A stretch of DNA of 23,259 bases from CAZWBR01 sp964404205 (GCA_964404205.1 CAYOJD010000043.1:1-23259), one strand, 5' to 3'. Shown: positions 1-8,125, numbered from the stretch's first letter. Notes: generated from the sequence alone by a model not told the origin. Translations and numbers: made by a program.

Positions 1-133
1 TACGTAACCCTTTCTCGCCCCATTTGGGAGAAGCCTGAATCAGAATAACGTTCAGGATTATCCAAAAAGCGAAACCCAGCGTGATGGCATACATCACACT
101 AAAACGGAACAATATGGCTTTACGAATATCCAT
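1..133 (-). CDS. ftsI: Penicillin-binding protein / FtsI, N-terminal fragment (runs off window)
   Basis: Only the first 44 codons are inside the window. The ATG is at 133 on the minus strand, two bases after the stop of the upstream ftsL-like gene. The translation begins MDIRKAILFRFSVMYAIT, and a hydrophobic stretch at about residues 8-33 would anchor the protein in the inner membrane with a short cytoplasmic tail. That is the expected start of a class B penicillin-binding protein, the septal peptidoglycan transpeptidase. The catalytic domain lies outside the window, so identification rests on the short N-terminus plus the fixed order mraZ-rsmH-ftsL-ftsI of the division cluster. It is almost certainly co-transcribed with those genes. 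Confidence 0.75.
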   Translation of the reverse strand, partial: MDIRKAILFRFSVMYAITLGFAFWIILNVILIQASPKWGEKGLR

Positions 134-135
134 TT

Positions 136-480
136 CTATTCTTCTTTCTCGACATATATTTTACCAGGAGGTTCTTTCGATGGCGACAAACCGGTTTTAT
201 TCTTTTTCACCCGCTCCAAAATTTCAGAAGGGCGGCTCATCTTCATTACATCGGCAGCCAGTGCAATCGATTCGGAACGTAACTCTTTCAACTCCTCCTC
301 AATGGTAACCACTTCGCGGATAACCTTTTCAGACTTATACCGAACAGTGATATTAATTATCAGCATAATGAAGATTACCACCAGCAACCGTCTGTTTCGT
401 TTCAACCAGTCGCTTTCAAGAAATCGGCCGTTTAACACCTCCCTAACGGTAACCTTCTTATTTTTTTTACCTTCAGTCAT
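136..480 (-). CDS. ftsL: FtsL-like cell division protein
   Basis: A 114-residue protein with a basic N-terminus rich in Lys. One membrane segment follows at about residues 31-50 (LLVVIFIMLIINITV), then a periplasmic helix with coiled-coil character (EKVIREVVTIEEELKELR) and a Lys/Pro-rich tail. This bitopic layout and the position between rsmH and ftsI match FtsL, which in other bacteria joins FtsB and FtsQ in the divisome; primary sequence of the family is poorly conserved. I chose the ATG at 480, one base beyond the rsmH stop. A longer reading from a TTG at 498 would overlap rsmH and is less likely. The gene ends two bases before ftsI. Confidence 0.8.
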   Translation of the reverse strand: MTEGKKNKKVTVREVLNGRFLESDWLKRNRRLLVVIFIMLIINITVRYKSEKVIREVVTIEEELKELRSESIALAADVMKMSRPSEILERVKKNKTGLSPSKEPPGKIYVEKEE

Positions 481-481
481 T

Positions 482-1381
482 TCATTTTTTTTCGGCAATC
501 CTCAGTTTTGCACTTCGTGCCCTTGGATTGCGTTCAATCTCCTCGTTGGCAGGCACAACCGCCTTACGGGTTATCAGATCGAATGGCACCTGATAGTTGC
601 CATAAAAATCCTGCTCTCTTTTACCCTCGAGATTGCCCGATTTGACAAAATTTTTCACCAAACGATCTTCCAGCGAGTGATACGAAATAACCACCAGCCG
701 GCCTCCGGGATTGAGCAAATCGGTTGTACTCAGCAGAAAATCGCTCAACACGGCAATCTCGTTGTTCACCTCAATGCGCAGTGCCTGAAAAACCTGGGCC
801 AGATATTTTTTTTCAATCTTGGCTGGCACTGCAGGTTTTATCAACTCCAAAAACTGGCCGATAGTGGTAACCGGAGCCGTTTGTCGCGACGAGACGATTA
901 ACCGGGCCAGGTTCCACCAGTTCTTCACTTCGCCATAATCGCGAAAAATTACCCCCAGGCGTTCTTCATCAGCTTCGTTAATAATTCGCGAGGCATCGGT
1001 AGTAGCACGCTGGTTCATTCGCATATCGAGCTTCCCGTCGAAACGGAAAGAAAAACCGCGGTCGGCCTCATCGAAATCGTGCGACGATACACCCAGATCG
1101 GCCAAAATGCCATCGACCTTTTCGATGCCATAGTAACGCAGAAAATTCCTGATGTAACGGAAGTTATGGTTGACAAAAATCAATCGGTTGTCAGGTATCA
1201 GGTTTTGGCGAGCTTCCTCGTCCTGATCGAAAGCAATCAACTTGCCTCCTTTCAGCAACTCAAGAATCCGCCGCGAGTGGCCACCGCCACCGAAAGTAAC
1301 ATCGACATAGATGCCACCCGGTTTAAGACCAAGCCCGCTGACACTTTCCTCCAGCAAAACAGGTGTATGGTAAACGTTCAT
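482..1381 (-). CDS. rsmH: 16S rRNA (cytosine(1402)-N(4))-methyltransferase RsmH (MraW)
   Basis: A 299-residue SAM-dependent methyltransferase. The N-terminus YHTPVLLEESV is a family signature, and VDVTFGGGGHSRRIL at about residues 26-40 is the glycine-rich SAM-binding loop. GILADLGVSSHDFDEADRGF (about residues 90-110) and the C-terminal ITRKAVVPANEEIERNPRARSAKLR block are also typical of RsmH. The enzyme adds an N4-methyl group to C1402 in the ribosomal P-site region, together with RsmI. Length is normal for the family (about 300). It lies 18 bases downstream of mraZ and is one base from ftsL, in the leftward division operon. Confidence 0.97.
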   Translation of the reverse strand: MNVYHTPVLLEESVSGLGLKPGGIYVDVTFGGGGHSRRILELLKGGKLIAFDQDEEARQNLIPDNRLIFVNHNFRYIRNFLRYYGIEKVDGILADLGVSSHDFDEADRGFSFRFDGKLDMRMNQRATTDASRIINEADEERLGVIFRDYGEVKNWWNLARLIVSSRQTAPVTTIGQFLELIKPAVPAKIEKKYLAQVFQALRIEVNNEIAVLSDFLLSTTDLLNPGGRLVVISYHSLEDRLVKNFVKSGNLEGKREQDFYGNYQVPFDLITRKAVVPANEEIERNPRARSAKLRIAEKK

Positions 1382-1399
1382 GCTATATTCTTTAGCGTA

Positions 1400-1861
1400 T
1401 TAAAAACTTCCCATCGGACCGCCAAGCAACTCTTTGTAGAGCCTGACATAATCCTCATCGCTAAGCCTCGAAGCCTGATGACGCGAAGGTTCCCATAACC
1501 GCATCCGCTCGCCCTGCCCGGTAAAAATGGCCTCTTTCACAATCCCTGCATATTTTAACAGCTCATCAGGAATATTCAATCTGCCGTTTTCGGCCATCGA
1601 CACTTTTACAATCTCCTCGTAAATGCGCGACAACATTTTGCTGTGAATCGGGTCATCCATATTCAGCCTTTTGCGCAAACGTTCTACTTTTGCGTCCCAG
1701 GCACTCTGCGGATAAATATTCAGACAATGATCGTAAACATCCTTTTCGACAACATACACCATATCAAGCCCATCGCCCATCTCCTTCTTGAAAGGAGCCG
1801 GCAATACCACACGGCCTTTGCCGTCGACTGCTACCGGGTATGTACTTGTAAAGGATGCCAT
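1400..1861 (-). CDS. mraZ: Transcriptional regulator MraZ
   Basis: A 153-residue protein with two AbrB/SpoVT-type DNA-binding half domains: VDGKGRVVLPAPFKKEM near residue 13 and AENGRLNIPDELLKYAGI near residue 90. This double swapped-hairpin arrangement is diagnostic of MraZ, which forms rings and binds short direct repeats in its own promoter to control the division cluster. It is the first gene of the leftward operon mraZ-rsmH-ftsL-ftsI. A matching set of direct repeats lies just upstream (1903-1939), which suggests autoregulation here too. Length is normal for the family. Confidence 0.96.
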   Translation of the reverse strand: MASFTSTYPVAVDGKGRVVLPAPFKKEMGDGLDMVYVVEKDVYDHCLNIYPQSAWDAKVERLRKRLNMDDPIHSKMLSRIYEEIVKVSMAENGRLNIPDELLKYAGIVKEAIFTGQGERMRLWEPSRHQASRLSDEDYVRLYKELLGGPMGSF

Positions 1862-1888
1862 ACAATTTTATCAAGCTAAATTATTGTA

Positions 1889-1917
1889 AAAATATACCTT
1901 TTACACTTTGTGACAAA
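1889..1917 (-). promoter_or_regulatory. Candidate mraZ promoter
   Basis: On the minus strand TATATTTT (1896-1889) resembles the Bacteroidota -7 box TAnnTTTG with its last base changed. A TTTG (1917-1914) lies 17 bp upstream, slightly closer than the usual 19-20. The -33 part falls inside the degenerate MraZ repeat, so repressor and polymerase would compete. AT-rich context makes this a weak call. Confidence 0.35.
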
Positions 1918-1939
1918 ATCTGACACTTTATTACACCTT
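1903..1939 (-). promoter_or_regulatory. Probable MraZ operator: four direct repeats with 10-bp spacing
   Basis: On the minus strand four 7-mers recur every 10 bp: AAGGTGT (1939-1933), AAAGTGT (1929-1923), ATTTTGT (1919-1913, degenerate) and AAAGTGT (1909-1903). MraZ is known to bind direct repeats one helical turn apart; the reported Mollicutes core AAAGTG resembles these units. The block ends 42 bp upstream of the mraZ start codon, the expected place for autoregulation. Sequence and spacing are seen directly; binding is inferred. Confidence 0.7.
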
Positions 1940-2156
1940 ATTATTTCTCAACATTTTTCCAAGGAAAACTGTTGATAACAGCTAAGGATTTGTTAATATT
2001 CTGTTGATAAACTGAAACGCAAATTAATGTAGAACACTGTTTTTATGATATTTACACAATAAAAAAAGGAATAACCATCAATAATGACACTGTTAATAGT
2101 CTGCAAACCGGACTTTTTTATATTTTTCGCTGTTTCACAAAACTCAACTTACAAAC

Positions 2157-2996
2157 ATGCAAACCACTGATAAACAATTCAAACCAATTGTCATCAAAGA
2201 TTTAGTCCGCGAGAAGAACCCAAAGCTGGCCGCGCGTCTGCCCTGGTTTGTCTATTCGATTATCAACAGATTGATTCATATCCGCGAAATCAATGACATA
2301 CTAAAGAATCACGGTAACCTTCGGGGAATAGGGTTTATAGCTACCATTTTCAAGCAGTTCAAAATTGAGTTTGTGTTTAATGGTGTAGAAAATCTACCCA
2401 AAGAGGGGCGGTTTATTTTTGCATCGAACCATCCACTGGGCGGTTTCGACGGGCTTTTGTTGCTTTACGGAGTCGATAAATACGTAGGGAAGTCGCTATT
2501 TCTGGTGCGTGACGAACTGACTAAAATTCCCCAATTCGCAGAATTATTTATCCCAATCAATAAACATGGCGGTCAACGAAAATCGGCGGCCCTCATCAAC
2601 GAAGCCTACGAATCGGATAACCAAATCCTGATTTTCCCTTCCGGAATGGCGTCGCGTAAGATAAACGGCATAATTACCGACCTCCCTTGGAACAAACATT
2701 TTATTCAGAAATCAATTGAACATCAGCGCGATGTAATTCCTGTTCATATCGAAGGGCGCAACTCGTCGTTTTTCTACTGGTTAGCCAATTTTCGCAAGAA
2801 AATCGGTATCAAGTTCAATATCGAAATGTTCCTGCTGGCCGATGAGATGTTCAAACAACAGGGCAAAACATTTGCCATCACTTTTGGAAAGCCCATTCCA
2901 TGGCAACATTTCGACCATTCAAAAACGGCAACCGACTGGGCCTCTGAGGTTAGAAAAAACGTTTATCAACTCGCCCCAAAAGTCAAAAAAGATTAA
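2157..2996 (+). CDS. glsA: Lysophospholipid-type acyltransferase (PlsC superfamily), GlsA/OlsA-like
   Basis: A 279-residue acyltransferase. The block IFASNHPLGGFDGLLL around residues 88-103 holds His92 and Asp98, the catalytic pair of the LPLAT superfamily, with five rather than the textbook four residues between them. Further conserved blocks are LFIPINKHGG (about 130) and LIFPSGMASRK (about 160), corresponding to acyl-acceptor binding motifs. The gene sits 63 bp ahead of an OlsB/hemolysin-type N-acyltransferase. In Bacteroides an adjacent pair of such genes (glsB, glsA) makes glycine lipids, this member adding the second, ester-linked fatty acid. The pairing supports that role; the head-group amino acid cannot be read from sequence. 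It could instead be a generic 1-acylglycerol-3-phosphate acyltransferase. Confidence 0.75.
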   Translation: MQTTDKQFKPIVIKDLVREKNPKLAARLPWFVYSIINRLIHIREINDILKNHGNLRGIGFIATIFKQFKIEFVFNGVENLPKEGRFIFASNHPLGGFDGLLLLYGVDKYVGKSLFLVRDELTKIPQFAELFIPINKHGGQRKSAALINEAYESDNQILIFPSGMASRKINGIITDLPWNKHFIQKSIEHQRDVIPVHIEGRNSSFFYWLANFRKKIGIKFNIEMFLLADEMFKQQGKTFAITFGKPIPWQHFDHSKTATDWASEVRKNVYQLAPKVKKD

Positions 2997-3025
2997 CTAA
3001 AACCTCGATAAATGGTAATAATTGT

Positions 3026-3033
3026 TACTTTTG
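3026..3033 (+). promoter_or_regulatory. -7 box ahead of glsB-like gene
   Basis: TACTTTTG matches TAnnTTTG exactly and lies 26 bp before the chosen ATG at 3060. No good -33 TTTG is visible about 19 bp upstream, so this may be a weak or secondary promoter inside the two-gene unit. Confidence 0.4.
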
Positions 3034-3059
3034 AACGGTCAAATCAATAGATTTTGCTA

Positions 3060-4031
3060 ATGAAGGAGATTATTCCACCTGTTCCGAGGGAATTGCTGGA
3101 GGCAGAACTTACCCCTGACAAATTTCAGAGAAAAACCAACAAAGCAGACAACGAAATTTATATACTTACCGCTCACGACTCGCCCAATATTATGCGCGAA
3201 ATCGGGAGGCTTAGAGAGCTTACTTTCAGAGCTGCCGGAGGCGGAATTGGCGAAGAGGTCGATATCGATGCTTACGATATTTCGGAAAAACACCCCTACA
3301 AGCAACTGATTGTCTGGGATCCATCCAGAAACGAAGTACTGGGAGGTTATCGGTACATTCACTGTGCCAACCTTCAGCGCGACGAGAGTGGCGAGGTTCC
3401 ATTGGCAACGGCCCACCTCTTCAACTTTTCAGATCAGTTTATCAGCGACTATCTGCCCTATGTGATTGAGCTGGGCCGATCGTTTGTGCAGCCAGAGTAC
3501 CAGTCGAGCAAAGCCGGCTCGAAAGCCCTTTTCGCCCTCGACAACCTCTGGGATGGACTTGGAGCATTGATGATTGACTATCCCGACATGAAATATTTCT
3601 TTGGCAAGGTGACCATGTACACCCACTACGACCAGAATGCCCGAAATATGATCCTCCACTTTTTTGGCAAATATTTTTCCGATCCCGATAGGTTGGTGTG
3701 GCCAAAAAAACCAATGCCGTATTCGCCTGATATCGATTATCTCAACGAACTTTTTGGGGACAAATCGTATGAAGAGGCTTACAAAATCCTGTCGCAGGAG
3801 GTGCGAAAGTATGGTGAGAACATTCCGCCGCTTATCAATGCCTACATGAATCTTTCGCCATCGATGCTCACCTTTGGAACCGTAATCAGTGATGAATTTG
3901 GCGATGTGGAAGAGACCGGAATCCTGCTGAAGATGGATGATATGTACGATACGAAAATCGATCGCCATGTATCATCATACATTGAAGAACTGGCTGAAAA
4001 ACAGGAAAACCCCAAGGTGCGCTTTCAATAA
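3060..4031 (+). CDS. glsB: GNAT/hemolysin-type N-acyltransferase, GlsB/OlsB-like
   Basis: A 323-residue protein of the OlsB-like GNAT acyltransferase family, often annotated as hemolysin or GNAT. Typical blocks are REIGRLRELTFRAAGGGIGE (about residues 42-61), the acyl-binding core EVLGGYRYIHC (about 95), and YVIELGRSFVQPEYQSS (about 135), where ELGRSFV is a strong family signature. OlsB-type enzymes transfer a 3-hydroxy fatty acid from acyl-ACP to the alpha-amino group of an amino acid; in Bacteroides GlsB does this with glycine. I chose ATG 3060 over an in-frame TTG two codons earlier. Paired with the upstream O-acyltransferase, it would provide the first step of an aminolipid pathway. The head group is an inference. 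Confidence 0.78.
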   Translation: MKEIIPPVPRELLEAELTPDKFQRKTNKADNEIYILTAHDSPNIMREIGRLRELTFRAAGGGIGEEVDIDAYDISEKHPYKQLIVWDPSRNEVLGGYRYIHCANLQRDESGEVPLATAHLFNFSDQFISDYLPYVIELGRSFVQPEYQSSKAGSKALFALDNLWDGLGALMIDYPDMKYFFGKVTMYTHYDQNARNMILHFFGKYFSDPDRLVWPKKPMPYSPDIDYLNELFGDKSYEEAYKILSQEVRKYGENIPPLINAYMNLSPSMLTFGTVISDEFGDVEETGILLKMDDMYDTKIDRHVSSYIEELAEKQENPKVRFQ

Positions 4032-4049
4032 AAGTTGTGCAAAAGAGTA

Positions 4050-4096
4050 TTCAAACAACAAACGCCGGAAGATAACTCCGGCGTTTGTTGTTTGAA
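4050..4096. terminator. Bidirectional hairpin terminator between convergent genes
   Basis: A perfect 20-bp stem (4050-4069 with 4077-4096) closes a 7-base loop (AGATAAC). The stem core is AACGCCGGA/TCCGGCGTT with AT-rich outer arms. It sits 18 bases after the glsB-like stop and 17 bases after the stop of the convergent purF-like gene, so it probably serves both strands. Confidence 0.85.
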
Positions 4097-4113
4097 ATGA
4101 GACCCGATCGGGA

Positions 4114-6015
4114 TCAATAGGCCCGCCCCTTTATCCCCTCGATATAATTGATAAATGAGGTATTCACCACTTTATTGCCTCCCGGCGTTGGATAATCGCC
4201 GGTAAAATACCAGTCGCCCAAATCGTTCGGACAGGCATTGTGCAGGTTATCCACAGATTGGTATACAATTTCGACTTCGGCATTACAATCCGATGGTTTC
4301 AGCAACTGTGCAATCTTGGCCGACACCTGTTCGTCGGAGAAAGGACGATAAATTTCTTTTACATAATTAACCATCTCCTCTTTAGGCAGATGTTGCTGCT
4401 CTTTGCATTTGCGGTAAACCTCGTCGATAACGCTTGCCTTGCCTGTTTCCCTCAGCAAAGCAATAGCCGCTTCGAAGGCTACAAATTTACCCAATATGGC
4501 CATATCGATGCCGTAACAGTCGGGATAACGGATTTGTGGTGCAGACGAAACGATAATTATTTTTTTCGGCTTCAACCTGTCGAGAATTCGTAAAATACTC
4601 TGCTTAAGCGTTGTTCCCCGCACAATAGAGTCGTCAATTACCACGAGGGTATCTTTATAGTTTTCGACCACGCCGTAAGTAACATCGTAAACATGGCCTA
4701 CCAGATCGTCGCGGCTCGAATCGTCAGCTATAAATGTCCGCAATTTCACATCCTTGATGGCAATCTTCTCCATACGCGGCTGTAGCATGATTATTTCACC
4801 AAGTGCCTCTTCGGTAAGCGAATTGCCCAACTTGTGAATTTGCTCTTTCTTCCATTTCAGCAATTCGGCACGAATCCCTTCCATCATCCCCAAAAAAGCA
4901 GTCTCTGCCGTGTTGGGGATATACGAGAAGACCGTATTTTTCAAATCATTATCAACAGCTTTCAATAGCGTTGGAGCCAACAGAAAACCTAACTGTTTGC
5001 GTTCTTTATAGATATCCCGATCGGAACCACGTGAGAAATAGATGCGTTCGAAGGAACAGGATTTTCGGGTTTGCGGCACACGGACCAATTGTTCGGAAAC
5101 TTCGCCTTCAGCCTTGATTATTAACGCATGACCCGGCTTAATTTCCGTAACCTGAGTCCAGGCAACATTCATTACGGTTTGAATTACAGGTCGCTCGGAG
5201 GCAACTACAACAATTTCGTCATCGGCATAATAATAGGCAGGGCGTATCCCCCATGGGTCGCGGGCCACAAATGCATCGCCATGCCCCATAATACCACCAA
5301 TGGCATAGCCACCATCCCAGTCGCGACTGGCACGCTCGAGAATTTTACGTATATCGAGATTTTTCTCAATCAGCGGAGAGATCTCGCGGTTAGAATATCC
5401 TTCGTTTTTATATTGACGGAAAAGCAGTTCGTTCTCTTCATCGAGAAAATGACCCACTTTCTCCAAAATCGTTACGGTATCGGTATAACCTGTCGGATGC
5501 TGCCCCAACCCAATCAGGAGGTTAAACAGTTCATCGACATTGGTAAGGTTGAAGTTCCCGGCCAGCGCAAGGTTGCGCGAACGCCAGTTATTCTGCCGCA
5601 TTACCGGATGGGTATATTCAACACTGTTTCGCCCGAAGGTGCCATAACGGAGATGCCCAAGGTAAACCTCACCGGCAAACGGGAGATTAGTCTTGGCCCA
5701 TACCGGATCGGGATACGATTGCGGAAAGTGTTCGGCGGCGTGGTTGAACTCCTGGAAAATCTTTGCAAAAATGTCTTTTATTGGATTGGCATCAATGGAA
5801 CGATGGCGCGAAAAATACTCCTTTCCCTGGGGCATATTCAGTTTCACGTTGACAACACCAGCGCCATCCTGACCGCGGTTGTGCTGTTTTTCCATCAACA
5901 GGTAAAGTTTGTTGATTCCATATTGCCATGTTCCGTACTTCAACCGGTAATATTCAAGCGGCTTCAACAACCTTATCATGGCAATGCCGCACTCGTGTTT
6001 TATCTGTTCGCTCAT
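4114..6015 (-). CDS. purF: Amidophosphoribosyltransferase (PurF-type)
   Basis: A 633-residue enzyme combining a class II glutamine amidotransferase domain with a phosphoribosyltransferase domain. It starts the purine pathway by making phosphoribosylamine from PRPP and glutamine. The nucleophile is probably Cys9 in HECGIAMIRL, exposed after removal of an eight-residue leader. KQHNRGQDGAGV (about residues 43-54) and LGHLRYGTFG (about 118) are glutamine-site motifs. VVIDDSIVRGTT, with the acid pair Asp461-Asp462, is the PRPP loop. At 633 residues it is longer than the roughly 500 of E. coli PurF, with extra sequence at the C-terminus and in the glutaminase domain; a longer form of this kind is common in Bacteroidota. 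It lies 18 bases downstream of the SPOR gene, in the same operon. Confidence 0.88.
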   Translation of the reverse strand: MSEQIKHECGIAMIRLLKPLEYYRLKYGTWQYGINKLYLLMEKQHNRGQDGAGVVNVKLNMPQGKEYFSRHRSIDANPIKDIFAKIFQEFNHAAEHFPQSYPDPVWAKTNLPFAGEVYLGHLRYGTFGRNSVEYTHPVMRQNNWRSRNLALAGNFNLTNVDELFNLLIGLGQHPTGYTDTVTILEKVGHFLDEENELLFRQYKNEGYSNREISPLIEKNLDIRKILERASRDWDGGYAIGGIMGHGDAFVARDPWGIRPAYYYADDEIVVVASERPVIQTVMNVAWTQVTEIKPGHALIIKAEGEVSEQLVRVPQTRKSCSFERIYFSRGSDRDIYKERKQLGFLLAPTLLKAVDNDLKNTVFSYIPNTAETAFLGMMEGIRAELLKWKKEQIHKLGNSLTEEALGEIIMLQPRMEKIAIKDVKLRTFIADDSSRDDLVGHVYDVTYGVVENYKDTLVVIDDSIVRGTTLKQSILRILDRLKPKKIIIVSSAPQIRYPDCYGIDMAILGKFVAFEAAIALLRETGKASVIDEVYRKCKEQQHLPKEEMVNYVKEIYRPFSDEQVSAKIAQLLKPSDCNAEVEIVYQSVDNLHNACPNDLGDWYFTGDYPTPGGNKVVNTSFINYIEGIKGRAY

Positions 6016-6033
6016 GCTGTCCTTCCGAAACGA

Positions 6034-6522
6034 TTATGGTTCGTTTGTTGTAAATGTTTGTGTTATCATAACAGGGAAATTAATCTCGTCGGCCACGATA
6101 AAGGCCCCCGGATATTTATCGAGCAATACTTTCTGCATCTTCAACGCTTCGCTTTTGGTCCTGAAATCGCCAACACGGACAATAAAATCGGGCGATTTAA
6201 AGGTTAGATAGGCTTTCGTGCCCGGATTCGTTGTCGAGAAATCGGCCTTTATTTTCTGCGCCTGTCCGTGGGCCGAAGTTCCGGAACCAAAATAGATTTG
6301 AACCCTAAACCCTGGAAATGTGCTATTCTTACGGCTCTGGTCGTACTGCCGCTGCAACAAATCATTTATGGCATTCCCCGACACAATGTCGAGCCGTTGC
6401 CAAATGAAAGTACCGTTTGGGGGAGTTCCCGGCAAAGCGTTGGTTCTCAGTGCCGGGTCCTGTGCCAAAACAGTTCCGGCAAAAGGGAGTACGATAACCA
6501 GCAGCAGAAATAGTGATCTCAT
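6034..6522 (-). CDS. Secreted SPOR-domain protein
   Basis: A 162-residue protein. An N-terminal signal peptide (MRSLFLLLVIVLPFAGTVLA, probable cleavage before Gln21) sends it across the inner membrane. Residues about 75-155 form a SPOR-like domain: FRVQIYFGSGT, a middle helix rich in Lys and Ala, FIVRVGDFRTKSEALKM and GAFIVADEI. SPOR domains bind denuded glycan strands at the division septum or during wall remodelling. I chose ATG 6522 because it directly precedes the signal peptide and lies just below a good promoter; the reading frame stays open upstream to 6717 but that part is Cys-rich and not protein-like. Co-transcription with purF (18-base gap) has no obvious functional logic. Confidence 0.75.
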   Translation of the reverse strand: MRSLFLLLVIVLPFAGTVLAQDPALRTNALPGTPPNGTFIWQRLDIVSGNAINDLLQRQYDQSRKNSTFPGFRVQIYFGSGTSAHGQAQKIKADFSTTNPGTKAYLTFKSPDFIVRVGDFRTKSEALKMQKVLLDKYPGAFIVADEINFPVMITQTFTTNEP

Positions 6523-6540
6523 AGCCCGGAAATTTTGGTG

Positions 6541-6569
6541 CAAAGATAACCATTTCCGAGAGCTACAAA
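6541..6569 (-). promoter_or_regulatory. Promoter of the SPOR-purF operon
   Basis: On the minus strand TATCTTTG (6548-6541) is an exact TAnnTTTG -7 box. A TTTG at 6569-6566 stands 17 bp upstream as -33 element. The -7 box ends 18 bp before the start codon at 6522, so the 5' leader would be very short. Confidence 0.55.
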
Positions 6570-6701
6570 AATTAGTGCCAAAACCAACTGTTAACAGAAC
6601 ATTAACTTTAAATTGGCGTACAACCACACAAAAACAGTTCTCTACACAAATATTTAGCTGCTTTTCGCATCCGCAAGGCTCGCTATTTGAAGAATTGGCT
6701 G

Positions 6702-6709
6702 TAAATTTG
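6702..6709 (+). promoter_or_regulatory. -7 box of miaB
   Basis: TAAATTTG matches TAnnTTTG exactly and lies 34 bp before the miaB ATG. The nearest TTTG (6686-6689) is only 12 bp upstream, so the -33 element is poor. It is back-to-back with the promoter of the leftward SPOR operon. Confidence 0.45.
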
Positions 6710-6743
6710 CCGCTCATTTAAATCGTTATCATACAAATTATTA

Positions 6744-8096
6744 ATGGAACATAAAAAACTATATATCGAAACCTACGGATGCCAGATGAACGTGGCCGAC
6801 AGCGAAGTAGTCGCCTCCGTGTTGGGCGACCGAGGGTACGAAATGACTGAAAAGTACGAAGAGGCCGATGCCATCCTAATCAACACCTGCTCGGTTCGCG
6901 ACAATGCCGAACAACGCATCTGGGGGCGCCTCAACCTCTTTAAAAGCTTCCGAAAAAAACGCCCCGAACTGGTTATCGGATTGATTGGCTGCATGGCCGA
7001 GCGGCTGGGCGAAGAACTGATTGATAAGAAATCGGTCGATTTGGTAGCCGGCCCCGATGCCTATCGCGACCTCCCTTTTCTTTTCGACAAAGCCCGGCTG
7101 GGCGAAAAGGCTGTAAACGTCGAACTCACCATCGACGAAACGTACGATTCAATTATCCCCAAACGTATTGGCGAAGAGAAGATTTCGGGCTTCGTATCGA
7201 TAACCCGTGGCTGCAACAATTTTTGTACCTACTGCATTGTCCCCTACACCCGTGGCCGCGAACGCAGCCGCGACCCCAAAGACATTCTGAACGAGGTAAC
7301 GGCTTTAATCCATTCGGGCTACCGCGAAGTCACCCTGCTGGGTCAGAATGTAAACTCCTACAAATGGCAGGAAAAAGAGACCCGCAAGCCGGTTGGCTTC
7401 CCCGAACTGGTAGAAATGGTAGCCAAACTCTCGCCCGAAGTGAGGGTCCGCTTTACCACTTCGCACCCCAAAGACCTGTCGGACAAACTACTGAAGGTGA
7501 TGCAACAATATCCCAATATTTGCCGCCACATCCACCTGCCGGTACAGTCGGGCAGTTCGGCCATCCTGAAAAAGATGAACCGCAAATACGATCGGGAATG
7601 GTACCTCGAACGGATTCAATCGATCAGAAATCACCTGCCTGAATGTGGCATCACAACCGATGTATTCTGCGGATTTTGTACCGAAACGGAAGAAGATCAC
7701 CAGCAAACACTGGCCCTGATGGAAGAGGTGATGTTCGATACTTCGTTTATGTTTAAGTTTTCGATGCGGCCCGGCACCTATGCTTTCGACCATTTCGAAG
7801 ATGATGTACCGGAGGAGGTTAAATCGCGCCGACTCGAAGAAATTATTGCATTGCAAAACCGCCTCTCCGTCGAAAGCAACCGCCGCGATATCGGTAAAGT
7901 TATGGAAGTATTGGTCGAAGGTATTTCGAAAAAGAAAAAAAGCGAATACTTTGGACGCAGCGCTCAAAACAAAATGGTGGTTTTCCCGAAAGGCAACCTT
8001 CAGTTTGGCGACCTTGTCCGAGTAAAAATCAACGACGCTACCCAAACTACCCTAATTGGCGAAGTGGTGGAAGGATTGAGGGTTCAAAACTCCTGA
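6744..8096 (+). CDS. miaB: tRNA-2-methylthio-N6-dimethylallyladenosine synthase MiaB
   Basis: A 450-residue radical-SAM methylthiotransferase that adds the ms2 group to isopentenyl-adenosine 37 of tRNAs. The N-terminal domain holds the three ligands of the auxiliary iron-sulfur cluster: Cys13 (YGCQMNVAD), Cys49 (NTCSVRDNAE) and Cys83 (GCMAERLG). The radical-SAM motif GCNNFCTYCIVPYTRGRE gives Cys157, Cys161 and Cys164. A C-terminal TRAM domain for RNA binding follows from about residue 385. NNFCTYCIVPYTRGRERSR is characteristic of MiaB rather than RimO or MtaB. Length is normal. A small AhpD-like gene follows after 29 bases and is probably in the same transcript. Confidence 0.96.
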   Translation: MEHKKLYIETYGCQMNVADSEVVASVLGDRGYEMTEKYEEADAILINTCSVRDNAEQRIWGRLNLFKSFRKKRPELVIGLIGCMAERLGEELIDKKSVDLVAGPDAYRDLPFLFDKARLGEKAVNVELTIDETYDSIIPKRIGEEKISGFVSITRGCNNFCTYCIVPYTRGRERSRDPKDILNEVTALIHSGYREVTLLGQNVNSYKWQEKETRKPVGFPELVEMVAKLSPEVRVRFTTSHPKDLSDKLLKVMQQYPNICRHIHLPVQSGSSAILKKMNRKYDREWYLERIQSIRNHLPECGITTDVFCGFCTETEEDHQQTLALMEEVMFDTSFMFKFSMRPGTYAFDHFEDDVPEEVKSRRLEEIIALQNRLSVESNRRDIGKVMEVLVEGISKKKKSEYFGRSAQNKMVVFPKGNLQFGDLVRVKINDATQTTLIGEVVEGLRVQNS

Positions 8097-8125
8097 AAAT
8101 CGATTTTAACAAAAAAAAATAACCC

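Noticed and set aside
1941..2156. Possible RNA gene in the AT-rich gap before the glsA-like gene
   Set aside because: No stable stem or tRNA-like structure was visible; only AT-rich sequence and scattered TGTTGATAA motifs.
5128..6207. Long plus-strand ORF of 359 codons opposite purF
   Set aside because: The minus strand encodes an unmistakable PurF over the same bases; the plus-strand translation has no recognisable domain and is a shadow frame.
6523..6717. N-terminal extension of the SPOR protein to 6717
   Set aside because: The extension is Cys-rich, crosses the promoter region and would bury the signal peptide.
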